NCBI GenBank assembly: GCA_020845735.1
Contig: JADLFF010000097.1
Location: 1 to 35,156, forward strand
Reading direction: 5' to 3'
DNA: 35,156 bases
Source of the DNA: Dehalococcoidia bacterium
GTDB lineage: Bacteria; Chloroflexota; Dehalococcoidia; UBA2979
Below the pieces are notes generated by a model. That model did not search any database. It saw only the letters and a program-made list of their open reading frames with translations, and was not told where the DNA came from. Shown here piece by piece: positions 15,096 to 23,927 of this stretch; the stretch's first letter is position 1, and every line of letters begins with the position of its first letter. A program made the translations under genes and the position numbers.

Positions 15096-16361
15096 CTAGC
15101 GCGGAGTTCCGCCACGCCTCGCGGCGGCGAGCCCGGCGACGTAGCCGCTCGCCCACGCCCACTGGAAGTTGAACCCACCGATGCGGCCGTCGACATCGAG
15201 GATCTCACCGCAGAGGTACAGGCCGGGCACGACGCGCGACTCGAGGGTGTCGAGGTGCACCTCGCCGAGGGGGATGCCGCCCGCCGTCGCCTCGGCGTGG
15301 TTCCAGCCTCGGGTGCCGGTGACCGGCACCGGCAGCTCGAGCAGCGTGCGCACGAGGGCGCGCCGCGCCTCGCGACGCAGCGTGTGGCCGACCTCGGTGG
15401 GCGCGACCCCGGCAACATCGCACAGCGCGCGCGCGAGGCGTGCCGGCAGTGAGCTCGCGAGGAACGCGTGCACGCTCGTGCCTCCGAGGTCACGCAGCGC
15501 GGCATCGAGGCTCGCGTCGGTTTGCTCCGGCACCCACGAGACCACCAGCGTCGCCGCGGCGTCCTCGGCGACCGCGAGCTGCCAGTGGCGGCTGATGTCC
15601 ATCGCGAGGGGGCCCGACAGCCCGAAGTGCGTGCAGAGGAGGGACTCCTCCATCCGCGCGAGGCGGCGCCCCGTGCCACTCCGCACCTCGAGGCGCGCGT
15701 CCACCGCGATGCCCGAGAGCTGCCGCACGAAGCACTCCGGCGCGACTGTGAGCCCGACCAGCGCCGGGACCACCCTCGGGGTGACGTGGTGGCCGAGGTG
15801 GCGCGCGACCTCGAGGCCCGCGCCATCGCTCCCCGAGCGCGGCAGGCTCCGCCCGCCCGTCGCGAGGATGACGCACGACGCCTCGAGGCTGCCCGCCGGG
15901 CCGCTGAGGCAGAACGCGCCGTCCTCGAGGGGTGCGATGGCCTCGATGCGCCAGGGGTGGCGGATCTCGGCACCGGCGGCACGCGCCGCGCGGAGCAGCG
16001 CCTCGAGGACGGTGCGCGACGAGTCGGTGGTCGGGAAGAGCTTGCCCGTCTCCTCGCGCTTGAGCGTCACGCCGAGGTCGGCGAAGAACGCGATCGTGCG
16101 CGGGACATCGAAGCGGCGCAGCACCCGACGGATCGCGGGAGGCGTCGAGCCCGCGTAGTCGCCCTCGGTGACCGCATCGTGGGTGACGTTGCAGCGGCCG
16201 CCGCCCGACACGAGGATCTTCGCGCCGAGGACCTTCGCGCCATCGAGGACGACGGCGGGGGCGCCCTCGCGGCCCGCGGTGATGGCCGCCATCAGGCCCG
16301 CTGCACCGGCGCCCACGATCGCCAGCGGCACTCGAGGGGCGGCCCCACCTCGAGCGCTCAC
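15096..16361 (-). CDS. BaiN/YhiN (HI0933)-family FAD-dependent oxidoreductase
   Basis: The 421-residue protein has an N-terminal FAD-binding Rossmann motif (LAIVGAGAAGLMAAITAG, residues 13-30) and the family hallmark KILVSGGGRCNVTH (48-61). Later conserved blocks are ATGGRSLPRSGSDGAG, HFGLSGPLAMDIS, ATAGGIPLGEV and GLYLCGEILDVDGRIGGFNFQWAWASG. The length fits the family. These flavoproteins are predicted reductases with mostly unknown substrates; BaiN itself has been linked to bile-acid reduction in gut bacteria, which need not apply here. The start is a GTG at 16361. It is divergent from the SnoaL-like gene, with only about 57 bases between the start codons, so they share a promoter region. 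Confidence 0.9.
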   Translation of the reverse strand: MSARGGAAPRVPLAIVGAGAAGLMAAITAGREGAPAVVLDGAKVLGAKILVSGGGRCNVTHDAVTEGDYAGSTPPAIRRVLRRFDVPRTIAFFADLGVTLKREETGKLFPTTDSSRTVLEALLRAARAAGAEIRHPWRIEAIAPLEDGAFCLSGPAGSLEASCVILATGGRSLPRSGSDGAGLEVARHLGHHVTPRVVPALVGLTVAPECFVRQLSGIAVDARLEVRSGTGRRLARMEESLLCTHFGLSGPLAMDISRHWQLAVAEDAAATLVVSWVPEQTDASLDAALRDLGGTSVHAFLASSLPARLARALCDVAGVAPTEVGHTLRREARRALVRTLLELPVPVTGTRGWNHAEATAGGIPLGEVHLDTLESRVVPGLYLCGEILDVDGRIGGFNFQWAWASGYVAGLAAARRGGTPR

Positions 16362-16387
16362 GGGCGCAGCACGCCGGGACTGACCGC

Positions 16388-16393
16388 TAGACT
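16388..16393 (+). promoter_or_regulatory. -10-like box before the SnoaL-like gene
   Basis: TAGACT lies 25 bases before the ATG at 16419, with GGAGGG (16408-16413) between them as ribosome-binding site. No clear -35. The same TAGACT hexamer recurs before the crotonase gene at 33719. Confidence 0.4.
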
Positions 16394-16418
16394 CCGCGGG
16401 CGAGACCGGAGGGACACG

Positions 16419-16784
16419 ATGCCAGTCACACCGTCAGAGACGTTCCGCGCCTGGGCGACGGCCACGCTCGCCGCGGACATGGAGGCGTGGGGCGCCCTGG
16501 TGGCGGACGACTTCACGTACGTCCACAGCAGCTCCAACCTCGAGGGCAAGGCGGAGCTCATCGAGGCGTTCACGACCGGTGGCCGCCGGTACCGCGGCTG
16601 GGACATCGAGGGGATGACGGAGCGCCAGTACCCGGGCTGCGCGGTCCTCAATGGGATCGGCCATCTCCTCGCGGGCCGCGCGGAGCAGCCGACGCCGCTC
16701 AACGTGCGGTTCACGGTCACGCTCGTGCCGGGCGGCGCTGGCTGGCTCCTCGCGGCGCTGCAGACCACGCGCCTGCCCGAGTAG
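16419..16784 (+). CDS. SnoaL-like / DUF4440 NTF2-fold protein
   Basis: This 121-residue protein has the pattern of the NTF2-like superfamily: an N-terminal helix (TFRAWATATLAADMEAWGAL), the VADDFTYVHSSSNLEGKAELI segment, a middle strand region (GCAVLNGIGHLL), and paired C-terminal strands (NVRFTVTLVPGGAGWLLAALQTTRL). The family includes small polyketide cyclases, steroid isomerase-like enzymes and many uncharacterised proteins, so no reaction is assigned. A strong GGAGGG ribosome-binding site lies five bases before the ATG, which fixes the start. It is convergent with the Fur-family regulator. Confidence 0.78.
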   Translation: MPVTPSETFRAWATATLAADMEAWGALVADDFTYVHSSSNLEGKAELIEAFTTGGRRYRGWDIEGMTERQYPGCAVLNGIGHLLAGRAEQPTPLNVRFTVTLVPGGAGWLLAALQTTRLPE

Positions 16785-16811
16785 GCGACGCAGGCCTCGA
16801 GGCGGCGCGCG

Positions 16812-17276
16812 CTAGGAACGGTCAGCCTTGGCCCGGCGCGCCGAACGCACCTCGGCGGCGCGCCCCTTCGCCTGGCACGCGGCACAGCGCCCGTACACCT
16901 CGAGGCGGTGCGCGCTGACCTCGTAGCCGGTCCGCACCGCCAGCTCGTTGAGCAGGTCCGAGATGTCGCACCCGGAGAAGTCGTCCACCGAGCCGCACTC
17001 GGCACAGACGAGGTGGTGGTGGTGCCCGACGGCGGTCACGCGGTACTCGAGGGCGCCATCGGGCCCCACGACCTGGCACACGGCGCCGGCGTCCTGGAGC
17101 AGGCGCAGCGTCCGGAACACGGTCGCGCGCCCGACTCCGGGCGCCGCCGCCGCCAGCTCCTCGGCGCTGAAGTGGCCCTCGAGGCTGCCGATGACCGACA
17201 GCAGCTCGCGGCGCGGGCCGGTCAGGCGGCGCCCCATCCGCTCGAGGTTCCGTTCCATCGCCATCGTCGAGACCAT
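16812..17276 (-). CDS. Fur-family metalloregulator
   Basis: This 154-residue repressor has the N-terminal winged helix with recognition-helix sequence GRATVFRTLRLLQDAG (residues 49-64), then the dimerisation domain with HHHHLVCAECG (85-95) and VYGRCAACQ (128-136). C91, C94, C131 and C134 form the structural zinc site; H85-H88 and H123 are regulatory metal-site candidates. Whether it is Fur, Zur or PerR cannot be decided from these residues; the intact CxxC pairs are common to all. Alternative starts exist at residues 5 and 7. No obvious palindromic box was seen right before it. It is not linked to an uptake gene here. Confidence 0.9.
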   Translation of the reverse strand: MVSTMAMERNLERMGRRLTGPRRELLSVIGSLEGHFSAEELAAAAPGVGRATVFRTLRLLQDAGAVCQVVGPDGALEYRVTAVGHHHHLVCAECGSVDDFSGCDISDLLNELAVRTGYEVSAHRLEVYGRCAACQAKGRAAEVRSARRAKADRS

Positions 17277-17315
17277 GCCTCGATCATCCGTTCCGCAGGC
17301 TGAATGTCAACGGCA

Positions 17316-17471
17316 TCACGAGCGCTGTACCTCGGGTGACGCCGCGGGTGACGGCTCGGAGGTGCCGGAGGCCCCCGATGACTCGCCGGGACGCCGGTGG
17401 CGCCTCGCGCGGGCCACGATCAGCGACATCAGGCCCACCCACGTCACAGCCACCGCGACGACTACCTGCAT
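17316..17471 (-). CDS. 51-residue single-pass membrane protein, CcmD-like architecture
   Basis: Minus-strand ATG at 17471 is preceded by AGGAGG seven bases away (17479-17484), a textbook ribosome-binding site that selects this start over an in-frame ATG at 17513. The product has a short hydrophobic helix (VVVAVAVTWVGLMSLIVA, residues 3-20), a basic stop-transfer RARRHRR, and a Ser/Pro/Glu-rich tail. This resembles CcmD-like small haem-exporter proteins (helix followed by Arg cluster), but no other cytochrome c maturation gene is present, so the name is only a structural comparison. It lies 66 bases downstream of the crotonase gene in the same direction and may end that operon. Confidence 0.55.
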   Translation of the reverse strand: MQVVVAVAVTWVGLMSLIVARARRHRRPGESSGASGTSEPSPAASPEVQRS

Positions 17472-17537
17472 GCCGTTGCCTCCTCGGTACAGCCGATGCG
17501 CCACGATCATCATCGGGCATCGGGGAGAGGCTGCGTG

Positions 17538-18374
17538 CTAGTCGCGGCGGCGCTTCTTCTCCTCGGCGCGGCGCTGGTTCTCGATGGCGCGCTGCACCAT
17601 CGGACGGCGCCGCCCCTCGATCTGCGGGAGGTCGGCCGTCGGGTCCTGCTCGCCGACGGACGACAGGATGTGGAGGCCGAACGCGCCGTAGATGTGCTGC
17701 GTGAAGCCCTGGGCGTCCTGCGCCTGGTTGATCGCGAGCTTGATCATCCGCAGTTGGAACGGGTCGTTCTGCGCCACGCTGCGCGCGTACTCCATGACCT
17801 CGTCGTCCAGCTCCTCGAGGGCTACGACGCGGTTCACGAAGCCGTACTCCGCGCCCTCCTCGGCGGAGAGGAAGCGGCTCTGGAACAGGACCTCCTTGGC
17901 GCGCCGCACACCGAGGTCCCACGGCACCGAGAAGTACTGGAAGTTCGTCGGGAGGAAGCGCGTGTTGTCCGCCGCGAACACCACGTCCATCGCCGAGGCG
18001 ATCATCCAGCCCGCGAAGATGCAGTCCCCGTGCACGGCGGCGATCGTGGGCTTGGGGTGATTGCGCCAGCGCATCGTCAGCTCGATGTTGCGGTCCCACG
18101 ATCCGCCGTAGCGACCGCGGAGGCCGGCGTCGTCGGGACGCGCCTCGCGATCCGCGCGCTGTTCCGGGCTACCGAGGTCGTGCCCGGCGGAGAACGAGTC
18201 GCCCTCGCCGCGGAGGACCACGACGCGCACGTCGCGGTCGTCCTTCGCGCGAGCAAACGCGTCATCCAGCTCCTCGAGGAGCACGCGGCTCTGCGCGTTC
18301 TTCACGCGCGGCCGGTTCATCGAGAGACGCGCGATGCGGTCGACCACCTCGTACGTGATCTGCGTGTAGTCCAT
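17538..18374 (-). CDS. Enoyl-CoA hydratase/isomerase family protein (crotonase fold)
   Basis: This 278-residue crotonase-fold protein has both oxyanion-hole segments, SAGHDLG (62-68) and GDCIFAGW (116-123). Of the two catalytic glutamates of classical hydratases, the second is retained (E161 in AKEVLF) but the first position appears to be Thr (LPTNFQYFSVPWDLG), and the following Gly-rich loop is shortened. Syn-hydration of enoyl-CoA is therefore doubtful; isomerase, hydrolase or retro-aldol chemistry on an acyl-CoA is possible. It has a basic C-terminal tail (QRRAEEKKRRRD). It follows two CoA-transferase genes, which could supply the CoA thioester. A clear paralogue lies at 33749-34576 with the same substitution pattern. 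Confidence 0.87.
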   Translation of the reverse strand: MDYTQITYEVVDRIARLSMNRPRVKNAQSRVLLEELDDAFARAKDDRDVRVVVLRGEGDSFSAGHDLGSPEQRADREARPDDAGLRGRYGGSWDRNIELTMRWRNHPKPTIAAVHGDCIFAGWMIASAMDVVFAADNTRFLPTNFQYFSVPWDLGVRRAKEVLFQSRFLSAEEGAEYGFVNRVVALEELDDEVMEYARSVAQNDPFQLRMIKLAINQAQDAQGFTQHIYGAFGLHILSSVGEQDPTADLPQIEGRRRPMVQRAIENQRRAEEKKRRRD

Positions 18375-18401
18375 CGGGCGAGGGCTCCTCGTGGGTAGTC
18401 G

Positions 18402-19679
18402 CTAGTCGGGCGGGCCCGAGCCGGTGACGCCCTTGCGCACCAGCTCCTCGTACTCCTCGGCGGTGGTGCCGAGGAAGCGCGCGAGCACCTCGGCGGTGTG
18501 CTGGCCCTGCAGCGGGGCGGGCCGCGTCACCGCCGCGGGCGTCCTCGCGAGGCGGAACGGAACGCCGATCTGAGGCCACGCGCCGGCCTCGTCGTGCGTC
18601 ACCTCGGTGATGAGGCCACGCTCGCGGAACACCGTGTCGTCGGCCACCTCGAGGGCATCGAAGACCGGCGCCGCGGGGACGCCCGCCGTCGCCAGCGCCC
18701 TCGCGAGGTCGTCGCGTGGCTGCGTCGCGGTCCACGCCGTGATCGCGCCGTCGAGGGCGTCCTCGTTTGCCTTCCGGGCCGCGTTGTCCGCGAATCGCGC
18801 GTCGGTGAGCCACTCGGGATGTCCGGCGATGCCGCAGAGGGTGCGCCACTGCGCCTCGGACTCCGCGGCGAGGGCGATCCACTGCTCGTGACCACCGATG
18901 CCGCCCTCGGACTGTCCGAGCGCGGGGTAGATGCCGTGCGGCGCGAACGTGCGATGGCGGTTGCCCAGCGGCCCACGGATCTGCCCTGTGAGCGCGTACT
19001 CGAGCGCTGCCTCGCCGACGACGGTGAGGTTCGCCTCCATCATCGAGAGGTCGATGTACTGGCCCTCGCCCGTGCGCTCTCGATGGTGGAGCGCGGCAAG
19101 GATCGCCGAGAAGCCGTACCACCCCGCGACCGGGTCGGGGAACATCGAGCCCGAGTTCAGCGGCTGACCGCCCTCGTAGCCGAGCAGCCCCGACATCCCC
19201 GAGGTGGGCTCGATCGTGCCGCCGATGCCCGGCACGTTGAAGTAGGGACCGGTCGCCCCGTAGGCGGACAGGCTCGCGAGGATGATGTCGGGCTTGATCT
19301 GCCTCAGGTCCTCGTACCCGATCCCGAGGTTCCCCAGCACGCGCGGCGAGAAGTTCTCCGCCATGAAGTCCGCCTCGGGGAGGAGGCGCTTGAAGGTGGC
19401 CATTCCCTCGGGCGTCTGCAGGTCGAGGGTGATCGACTGCTTGTTGAGGTTGACCGCGTTGAAGAGGCCGCTGTTGTTCCAGGAGTGTTGCCCCTCGGTG
19501 CGACCGGCGACCCGAGCGGCGATCGGCGCGTCGTAGCCGCCACGCCACGAGTCGGGCCGCTTGCGCACCTCCACCTGGATGACCTCGGCGCCCATGATGC
19601 CGAGGAGCTCCGTGCAGAAGGCGCCGGCCCACGCCTGGGTGAGCACCACGCCTCGGTAGCCAATGAGCGGGCCGCTCAC
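18402..19679 (-). CDS. CaiB/BaiF (class III) CoA-transferase, catalytic-type subunit
   Basis: The 425-residue protein shows the family III CoA-transferase fold: the N-terminal GYRGVVLTQAWAGAFCTELLGIMGAEVIQVE block, NLNKQSITLDLQTPEG, AENFSPRVLGNLGIGYEDL, and SMFPDPVAGWYGFSAIL, in which D182 is at the position of the acyl-enzyme Asp of formyl-CoA transferase. C-terminal segments include GGHEQWIALA and GVPAAPVFDALEVADD. It would move CoA between carboxylic acids. The GTG start overlaps the stop of the upstream CoA-transferase gene (GTGA, 19676-19679), and the crotonase gene follows 27 bases after its stop. With its neighbour it may form a heteromeric transferase. The acid substrate is unknown. 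Confidence 0.9.
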   Translation of the reverse strand: MSGPLIGYRGVVLTQAWAGAFCTELLGIMGAEVIQVEVRKRPDSWRGGYDAPIAARVAGRTEGQHSWNNSGLFNAVNLNKQSITLDLQTPEGMATFKRLLPEADFMAENFSPRVLGNLGIGYEDLRQIKPDIILASLSAYGATGPYFNVPGIGGTIEPTSGMSGLLGYEGGQPLNSGSMFPDPVAGWYGFSAILAALHHRERTGEGQYIDLSMMEANLTVVGEAALEYALTGQIRGPLGNRHRTFAPHGIYPALGQSEGGIGGHEQWIALAAESEAQWRTLCGIAGHPEWLTDARFADNAARKANEDALDGAITAWTATQPRDDLARALATAGVPAAPVFDALEVADDTVFRERGLITEVTHDEAGAWPQIGVPFRLARTPAAVTRPAPLQGQHTAEVLARFLGTTAEEYEELVRKGVTGSGPPD

Positions 19680-20815
19680 TCGTCACCCCCGAGCGCGGGC
19701 TCAACCGCCGAGGCGCGCACGGCCTCGAGGTCCGCGCCGGTCCGTGGAGCGGGCCGCTCGAGGTGCCACGGGGTGCCCGACATCCGGAACGGCGCCCCGG
19801 GGAACTCGGGATCCGCGCCACCCCCCGAGGCGGGTCGCGTGAAGTACTCGCGCGCCCGGAGGTGCGGGTTCGCGGTCAGCTCGTCCATTGTCAGCACGGG
19901 CCCCGCCACGACTCGCAGCGTGGCGAGGGCATCGAAGAGGTCCATCTTGGTCCACTGGGCCATGCGCTCCTCGACGCGCGGAACGTAGTCGTCGCGGTGC
20001 TGCTGGCGGTACCAGCTCGCCTCGAAGCGCTGGTCCTCGGCGAGGTCGGTCAGGCCGAGCAGGTTCATCGCGTCGCGCCAGAAGTGCGCGCGGCTGATCG
20101 TGAGCGCGAAGTAGCCGTCGCGCACTGGCACGGGGCCCGTCGTCATGTCCACGCGGGCGTCACGTGCCTCCGGGCGCCCCTGGTACAGCGACCGCAGCAT
20201 CGAGGGGCTGAAGGTGGTCGCCAGCACCTCGGTCTCCGCGACGTCGACACGCTGGCCCTGCCCATCGCGGTCCCGCGCCACGAGCGCGGCAAGCGTGGCC
20301 GCGAACGCGCCGATGCCCGCCACCATCGAGGCGTTCGAGCCACTGCCCTTGAGCGGCGGCCGATCGGCGAGGCCATTCACGGAGGCCCACCCGGACAGCG
20401 CCCACGCCGTGAGGTCGTTGCCGGCCCAGCCGGCGCGTGCGCCATCGAGGCCGTGCGGGGTGATCGAGACGTGGACCTGGTCGGGGCGCTCCTCGACCAG
20501 CGTGCGCCCCGAGGCGTCGCTCGTCAGGACCACGTGCGCACGCCGGATCAGGGCCGCGAGGAGCGCGGCGCCCTCGCCGTTCGCCTCATCGATGACGACG
20601 GACTGCTTGTTCGCCATGACGTACGCCGCCGCGATGCTGAACCGCTCCCCGGTCGACGCGTCGACGGCGAACGGCTCGAGGCGGCGGAGCGGGCAGCCCT
20701 CGGGCGGCTCGACGACGACGACGTCGGCGCCAAAGTCCGCGAGGAGCCTCGAGCACCACGCGCCTGCGATGGAACTCGTGAGGTCGACGACACGAATGTC
20801 CGCGAGGGCGCCCAT
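19676..20815 (-). CDS. CaiB/BaiF (class III) CoA-transferase-like subunit lacking the catalytic Asp
   Basis: This 379-residue paralogue of the next gene keeps the family fold: IRVVDLTSSIAGAWCSRLLADFGADVVVVEPPEG (8-41), ANKQSVVIDEANGEGAALL, HVSITPHGLDG, and a GSNASMVAGIGAFAATLAAL helix (159-178). At the position of the acyl-forming Asp it has Ser163 by alignment to PDPVAG of its neighbour. This suggests a non-catalytic partner in a two-subunit enzyme, as known for some heteromeric class III transferases such as benzylsuccinate CoA-transferase. It is translationally coupled to the catalytic-type subunit by a 4-base overlap. The start ATG lies eight bases after the DUF1508 gene stop. Confidence 0.87.
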   Translation of the reverse strand: MGALADIRVVDLTSSIAGAWCSRLLADFGADVVVVEPPEGCPLRRLEPFAVDASTGERFSIAAAYVMANKQSVVIDEANGEGAALLAALIRRAHVVLTSDASGRTLVEERPDQVHVSITPHGLDGARAGWAGNDLTAWALSGWASVNGLADRPPLKGSGSNASMVAGIGAFAATLAALVARDRDGQGQRVDVAETEVLATTFSPSMLRSLYQGRPEARDARVDMTTGPVPVRDGYFALTISRAHFWRDAMNLLGLTDLAEDQRFEASWYRQQHRDDYVPRVEERMAQWTKMDLFDALATLRVVAGPVLTMDELTANPHLRAREYFTRPASGGGADPEFPGAPFRMSGTPWHLERPAPRTGADLEAVRASAVEPALGGDE

Positions 20816-20823
20816 GCTCGGTC

Positions 20824-21150
20824 CTACGACTTGTCCTCGACCTCCGTCGAGGCCCCGCTGGTCTTCACGGCAAGGATACCCGCATCACGAGCGGATTCGG
20901 AGGAGTACATCTCGCTGGTGCCGATGACTTCGCCGTTTGCCGCCTTCAGCGTGAAGTACGCGCGTCCATCGCTCGCGGTCTTGCGCTCGTAGCGGCCGTC
21001 CTCCTGCGAGTTCTTCTGCACCGACTGGATCCCGTTCTGGGCCGATGCCTTCTGGACGTACGTCTCGCTGTGGAGGATGACCTCGCCGTTCCCCGCCTTC
21101 AGCGCGAAACGAAACTGGCCGTTCGAGGCCTTGGTGATCTCGTACCCCAT
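20824..21150 (-). CDS. DUF1508 (YegP-like) tandem-repeat protein
   Basis: This 108-residue protein is made of two copies of the DUF1508 unit. The first begins YEITKASNGQFRFALKAGNG and the second YERKTASDGRAYFTLKAANG; each continues with GEVI..SE.Y.....A..GI.SV/AV. It is a small beta-rich protein of unknown molecular function, widespread in bacteria. The ATG at 21150 is chosen because GAGGGG precedes it by about seven bases and a TAGGAT box lies further upstream; a longer in-frame start at 21177 lacks support. It is the first gene of the minus-strand run that continues with the two CoA-transferases, only eight bases downstream. Confidence 0.88.
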   Translation of the reverse strand: MGYEITKASNGQFRFALKAGNGEVILHSETYVQKASAQNGIQSVQKNSQEDGRYERKTASDGRAYFTLKAANGEVIGTSEMYSSESARDAGILAVKTSGASTEVEDKS

Positions 21151-21192
21151 CGATGTTCCCCTCTCTGCGCATGTCACGCCGACTGGCGTCCG

Positions 21193-21198
21193 ATCCTA
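21193..21198 (-). promoter_or_regulatory. -10-like box before the DUF1508 gene
   Basis: TAGGAT on the minus strand lies 42 bases before the ATG at 21150, identical to the -10 at 2142. No good -35 is visible; a hairpin occupies the region just upstream. Confidence 0.35.
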
Positions 21199-21206
21199 GT
21201 CGAAGT

Positions 21207-21223
21207 GCCCGCGCGCCGCGGGC
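21207..21223 (-). terminator. Hairpin after the HerA-like ATPase gene
   Basis: GCCCGCG (21207-21213) and CGCGGGC (21217-21223) form a 7-bp stem with a three-base loop, seven bases beyond the stop of the minus-strand ATPase gene. No T run follows. It separates that gene from the DUF1508 operon. Confidence 0.4.
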
Positions 21224-21229
21224 GCCTCG

Positions 21230-23683
<2,454 letters not shown>

Positions 23684-23703
23684 CGGGACCTCCCGCCACG
23701 CGC

Positions 23704-23749
23704 CTCGCGACGCGAGCGTACGTCGCCGCTCACCGATGCGGAACGCATC
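23704..23749. promoter_or_regulatory. Two inverted repeats upstream of the HerA-like gene
   Basis: CTCGCG-A-CGCGAG spans 23704-23716 and GATGCG-GAA-CGCATC spans 23735-23749. They lie 21-66 bases before the ATPase start, within its likely 5' leader, so they could act as operators or as RNA hairpins. A CCTCGAGG octamer follows directly. Confidence 0.35.
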
Positions 23750-23781
23750 CCTCGAGGCCGCCTTCACCCCGATTACACCAG

Positions 23782-23795
23782 GGATACGCGTATCC
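23782..23795. promoter_or_regulatory. 14-bp perfect palindrome between divergent genes
   Basis: GGATACGCGTATCC is fully symmetric. On the minus strand it sits four bases upstream of TGTAAT (23772-23777), a -10 candidate for the ATPase gene, so a bound dimer would block that promoter. On the plus strand a TACAAT (23826-23831) lies 31 bases downstream and could serve the GGDEF/EAL gene. Confidence 0.45.
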
Positions 23796-23927
23796 ACGCC
23801 CGAGGGTGGCCCGTAGCCTCGCGCTTACAATTCTTGTTGTCCTCCTGACGGCTGACTCACCGTCCGATGATCCAGGCGAGCGTCTGGGCCGAGCCCAGGC
23901 AGGTCTTATGTCGTTGGAGGGCGCGAC

